Origin: Primulina eburnea
Taxonomy: Eukaryota > Streptophyta > Magnoliopsida > Lamiales > Gesneriaceae
DNA length: 64,000 nucleotides
NCBI RefSeq assembly: GCF_022965805.1
Contig: NW_027331347.1
Location: 1 to 64,000 of the forward strand
Direction of reading: 5' to 3'
How positions within the stretch are numbered: position 1 is the first letter of the stretch; each line of letters opens with the position of its first letter. Both the position numbers and the translations under genes were made by a program. The notes under the pieces were generated by a model. The model saw nothing but the letters and a program-made list of their open reading frames with translations, searched no databases and was not told the DNA's origin. Below are positions 60,193-64,000 of the stretch, piece by piece.

Positions 60193-61510
60193 GGTCATGC
60201 AGGCTTATAGCGTTAGGCTACAGCACATGGCTATAATAAAGGATATGTAAATCGAAATTTGAGAGAAATATCAGAATTCATAATTTTTACTCATTTTCTT
60301 TCTCATTTCATTCACCATTCCTTATTGTTTTCTTCTCATTCATATCCTCCATTTCCTAATATTTTTCTTTTTCACCACTTTTGATTCATTTTTTCATTTT
60401 TTTTCTTCTTTTTTGTTTTTAACTCCTTTATTCACATTTATTTTTCTTTTCTTTTCAAGGAGTCGCTGAATCATTTCAACACCGATGCACTTATTTATCT
60501 CAAAATTAGGTAGGATAGATAGTAAGTGTATAGGCTTCATTTGATAGTTGTTGTGGGATATAGAATAGATACAAGTTTAGGCTAATTGTATGTCATTGAC
60601 ACACATCACTTGATATTTTAGTAAGCTCAAAACGGGACACTAGAGATACTTCATGTTTATTTGGTAGGCTCAAAGGCTCAAACGGTTTCAAAGATTGTCT
60701 AAATCATTTCTATGTCACATATTATCCGTATTTTGTCCGAAAGTGTTCAAGCAAGTTCTAGATTACCCTCAATCCATTAGGTATCTCATATAGACCAATC
60801 ACATGACTATTAAATCAAAATGATATCTGAGGTAGGTACACAAAAAATTTCAAGCATCTCATTCAGCTCGAAGCTCAATGGGCTAACAATCGATAATAAA
60901 TAAATAAAACAGGCCCAAAGATATTGAAGAAAAATTGCTTATATCATCTCTGTGTTTGCAAAATTTTTAGTCAATGTCATGCGATAATCACTAAAAATCA
61001 AGATCTCCATTGTCTATTTAGCATCACAGGTGTGTAAATTGTATCTAAGCATCGATAACATAAACAAACATGACACTGTAAAAGATATGTGACTCTCAAG
61101 TTATCATGAACACATATATGCTTTAGAACCACAATTTCATTTTCATCATCGTCCACACAATGATTTATCCATGATTCTTTACTAACGACTCTAACATGCA
61201 ATAATGAAAATGACACGCTTTTTTTTTTCATTTTTTTGACTCGACTAAACTCCATACGAAATTAAAACAGTTTAATTACTGTGCACGAGGTAACTAACCA
61301 TGTAGTTCTCAAACAAATTAATCAACTCTAACTCAACAAGCAAGCAAATCAAATTCACAACCCCCCCAAACTTAAGTACGTGTATTGTCCCCAATGTTCA
61401 GTGATATACCAAGAAAAACATGGGATCACGTTCCTCATACAACGAGCATCAGGACTCGTTGTCCTCGCTTGACAGCTCAACCTCCTCATCCTCATCATAT
61501 TTGACATCAT
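60193..61510 (-). mobile_element. Athila-like 3' internal region, with the last codons of an ORF
   Basis: On the minus strand a short acidic coding end (VKYDEDEEVELSSEDNES, stop) at about 61504-61448 is followed by CACTGAACATTGGGGACAAT and CTTAAGTTTGGGGGGGTTG. This is the phrase set typical of the 3' end of the last ORF in Athila-like elements. The rest down to 60193 is noncoding. The upstream ORF is cut at about 61505-61530, where copia leader sequence begins. Confidence 0.6.
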
Positions 61511-61651
61511 TTATTATTATTTTTTCAAAATCAGGTTTTTCAAAAATAAATTTGAGGGGCATTTTTCTAAAAAATTTCTTACGCGGTTACAAATAATAAA
61601 CTCAACATGATTTAAAAACACACGATTGAGAAATACTGGCTCTGATACCAA
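61505..61651 (-). mobile_element. Copia leader stub with primer binding site
   Basis: The minus strand reads TTGGTATCAGAGCC (61638-61651) directly after the LTR end CCCAACA, the standard copia tRNA-iMet site. About 130 bases of leader follow before the junction with Athila-like DNA. Confidence 0.75.
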
Positions 61652-62324
61652 TGTTGGGACATCATGTTCTCTTACCCAAGTCACAACGGATGTTTAAAAT
61701 TTTTATTTTCTTGGGCATCGTGTGTTTAATAAACCATTCATAGGGCGTTTAGGATATTACCTTTGCGTATAGAACGGTGGACTCCAAACTATTTCAGTAC
61801 GAGATGGAGATAGTCCTTCTAGTAATTCCCTCTGAACTACTCTTTTTTTGATCGCCTAATTAGGTCCACGATCAGAAGCTTTGTTCCTTACTTGGATTGC
61901 ACTAGTAATACCAAGCAATTCTTGCATTGAGACTGTAGTCTCCGAATTTCCAAAAGATGGAGACGTTGCAGCGTTGACGGCGCGGCATGGAAGCAAGAAG
62001 GAACGACCAAACTCTCTTTCAAAACAATGTATATGGCCGAGACTTTGAAGTAATGGGAGGAGAAAATTTCGAAAATTCTTGTGTGTAACTTTGTGTGCAA
62101 AATTATGGTATGTTATTATGAGCCCTAGTGGTGTATATATAGAATGAGACTCCTAATCCAATTAAGAGTTCCTCTTCTACTAGGAATTTAAGTCTTCAAC
62201 CTACTAGGACTCTAATTTCATTATATTTAATTAATTCATATATTATTATTTATTATGTTATGTGTTAGTCAACTTTGAAAACACATAATATATAATAATA
62301 TATGCATGTGCATATTAGTAGTCA
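61652..62324 (-). mobile_element. Copia 5' LTR (minus strand)
   Basis: Minus strand TGACTACTAATATGCAC...TGATGTCCCAACA, 673 bp, TATA box TATATATA at 62134-62141. Followed by its PBS, but the rest of the element is missing. Confidence 0.7.
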
Positions 62325-62332
62325 ATACTACT

Positions 62333-64000
62333 TGTAAGGTGTAGGAAATTCGAACTACGTAACCTGAAAACATGCAATCTAAGATTTTATTTAAAATATA
62401 TGTTTAATGATTTTTATGCATTTAATGCATGATTATTGCATGGTTAGAGTTTTTCATGACTATTTTAAAGTTTCGTGTATTAGGGTTTTAAATTGCATTT
62501 CGCGCTCGAACGAGTAACGGAGACCGGGGATAATCTGGAAAAATATTTTGACTAGATAATTAATTTTAATTATTTAATATGAGGTGTTTTTAAGTGTATA
62601 TTTCGAAAATTGGGCTTTGGTGGACATTTTTACTTGTCAGGTCATGTTATTAATCGGTACGCAAAATTTATCGAATCGGGGGACTTTTTGAGGGCTCGAC
62701 CAATATTTTCAAAAATGTACTTAAACAAAATATTTTTCGGGAGTATTACTGGTCTTGATAAGTTTGTTTTAATGTTAAATGGGCTCAAAACCCTTTTAAT
62801 TTTAAATTAGGGCCCATTAGTGTGTTATTTTATTCCTTAAACCTAATTAACTAAACCCTAACCCTACTTAACACCTTGTAGCCGCACCATCCCCTTCATT
62901 TAGCAGCCTTTTTTGAAAACTCTAACAGCGCCTCTTTATTTCCTCTCAAGTTCTTCAAGAAAATTCACTCCCGCCTCTCCGGTGCATGTTCTTCGCAAGG
63001 GCATTCAAGTTTTTGAGCGTAAAATCGTTGAGGCACTCTTGTATCTTCTTTATCTCTTCATTAACGCCAATATTATGCTGAATTTTATGTATTTGCATGA
63101 AAATCATTCGATCCATCTTGTGTTCACATTTTTGTATAAGTTGACACGAAAATTGCATTTTTTTATGACTCGTGTTCACGTTTTCATATATTTGTGCAAG
63201 GAGCTGCCGAGTTTTTGATGATAATGGGCTGTACACAGTGGTAAGGTGTTGTCATGAGGCTGGAGTCGAGGGCTATTCGGGTTAAGCTGAGGGCCGAGGG
63301 GTGTTTTATCGAGGGGTTGGCTCGTTTCGAGCGTAGATCGGGTGATGGGCTGAGCGGGCGGTGCAAGGGCTAACCCAAGCCATGGACCAGACCCTGGTGG
63401 GTCTGAGACACGGCCTAGGAAGGCTCAATCATTGTTGGAACCAGCCATGAAGCCGGTCAATCATGTTAAGGGGAGATTGGTCGCAGGTTGTGCGTTTGGT
63501 TGAACCTTGGGTGTGCGTATGTTTGGGGCATGCATGTGGCTAAGTCCTTGAGATGGTTCAGTCCAAGATGGTCCTAGGGTGGTCAAGGAGGGGATGGTTT
63601 GTGTCTGGTCCAATCTGGTTAGGTGCAGGTTCGATGTTTTGGTTCGAATGGCGCGACTAGGGTATGACTAGGTTGAGCAGAAATTTCCAGCAGCCTTTGG
63701 TCTTGTTTCGTGGGTCGTAAGTGGTCTAGAACGGGCTCGAGTTTACTTTTAAGAAATATTTTTATATATTTTTTGAGGTTTTTTGAAGAGTTTGGTAAGC
63801 TTTGGGTCGAAATTTGAGGTCCAGGGGTAAAATGGTCATTTTAGGTTTAAACTGGTCATTTTGCACCTGGGTCGAGTTTTGGTCCTGGTAGCGCCCTGAG
63901 AACAATTTGATATGGTTTTTAAATGTTTATGTATCACGTATATAACCTTTTTCGTAAATATGAAAAATATGATGCATGCTTGATTTTAATAAAAATTTAC
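62333..64000 (+). mobile_element. Ty3/gypsy LTR, truncated by the window end
   Basis: Opens TGTAAGGTGTAGGAAATTCG, then the layout of the solo LTRs above (CGGAGACCGGGGATAATC, a noncoding GT-rich middle from about 63230). No PBS within the window. Whether it belongs to a complete element cannot be seen. Confidence 0.6.

Noticed and set aside
62913..63218. 101-codon plus ORF
   Set aside because: Inside a gypsy LTR; hydrophobic low-complexity translation with no recognisable domain.

Overview
The window looks like nuclear DNA of a flowering plant, almost certainly a eudicot. It is AT-rich, dense in nested LTR retrotransposons, DNA transposons and MITEs, and holds one intronless CC-NBS-LRR resistance-type gene. 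Lamiales (for example Gesneriaceae) is a guess from the style of the LTRs, not something the sequence proves. I see one convincing host gene, the NLR at 46133-49240, and one doubtful small broken gene at 11528-11771. Nearly everything else that can be named is mobile DNA.

Layout. 1-5811: Athila-like Ty3/gypsy debris. Two copies of one ~1.4 kb LTR face opposite ways (914-2321 minus, 4443-5811 plus) around a frameshifted env-like ORF, and a third, different LTR ends at the left edge. 5812-9573: 3' end of a minus-strand Ty3/gypsy chromovirus (LTR, polypurine tract, integrase with chromodomain-like end), its LTR interrupted by a copia-type LTR (6812-8153). 9574-14425: AT-rich, mostly unassignable. 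14426-20503: a complete Mutator-like element with 104-bp terminal inverted repeats and a perfect 9-bp target duplication. It carries a transposase with one in-frame stop and, convergent to it, a multi-exon plant-mobile-domain gene whose 3' end has been destroyed by a retroelement fragment rich in GC palindromes. 20523-21223: MITE. 21224-36339: MITEs, a LINE tail, copia and gypsy LTRs, satellites. 36340-43158: full-length Ty1/copia element with 394-bp LTRs that differ at 4 positions and TSD TAGAG, but with five stops and two frameshifts in gag-pol. 44929-45632: second copy of the first MITE, about 500 bp upstream of the NLR. 50546-61510: 3' part of a minus-strand Athila-like element into which three LTRs inserted, each now a solo LTR with its own perfect 5-bp TSD (AAAAG, CCCAC, TAATA). 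One of these contains a hAT MITE with its own 8-bp TSD. 61638-64000: copia 5' LTR with PBS, then a truncated gypsy LTR.

The most unusual pattern is that several unrelated retroelement families here carry, inside otherwise AT-rich LTR or leader DNA, arrays of short GC-rich palindromes. Each family has its own word: CGCTCGAGCGG, CGCGCATATGCGCG, GAGCGCTCGACAGCGCC or GCGCTGCAGCGC. The MULE end adds AGCGCGGACGC. Some units show paired changes that keep the two arms complementary.
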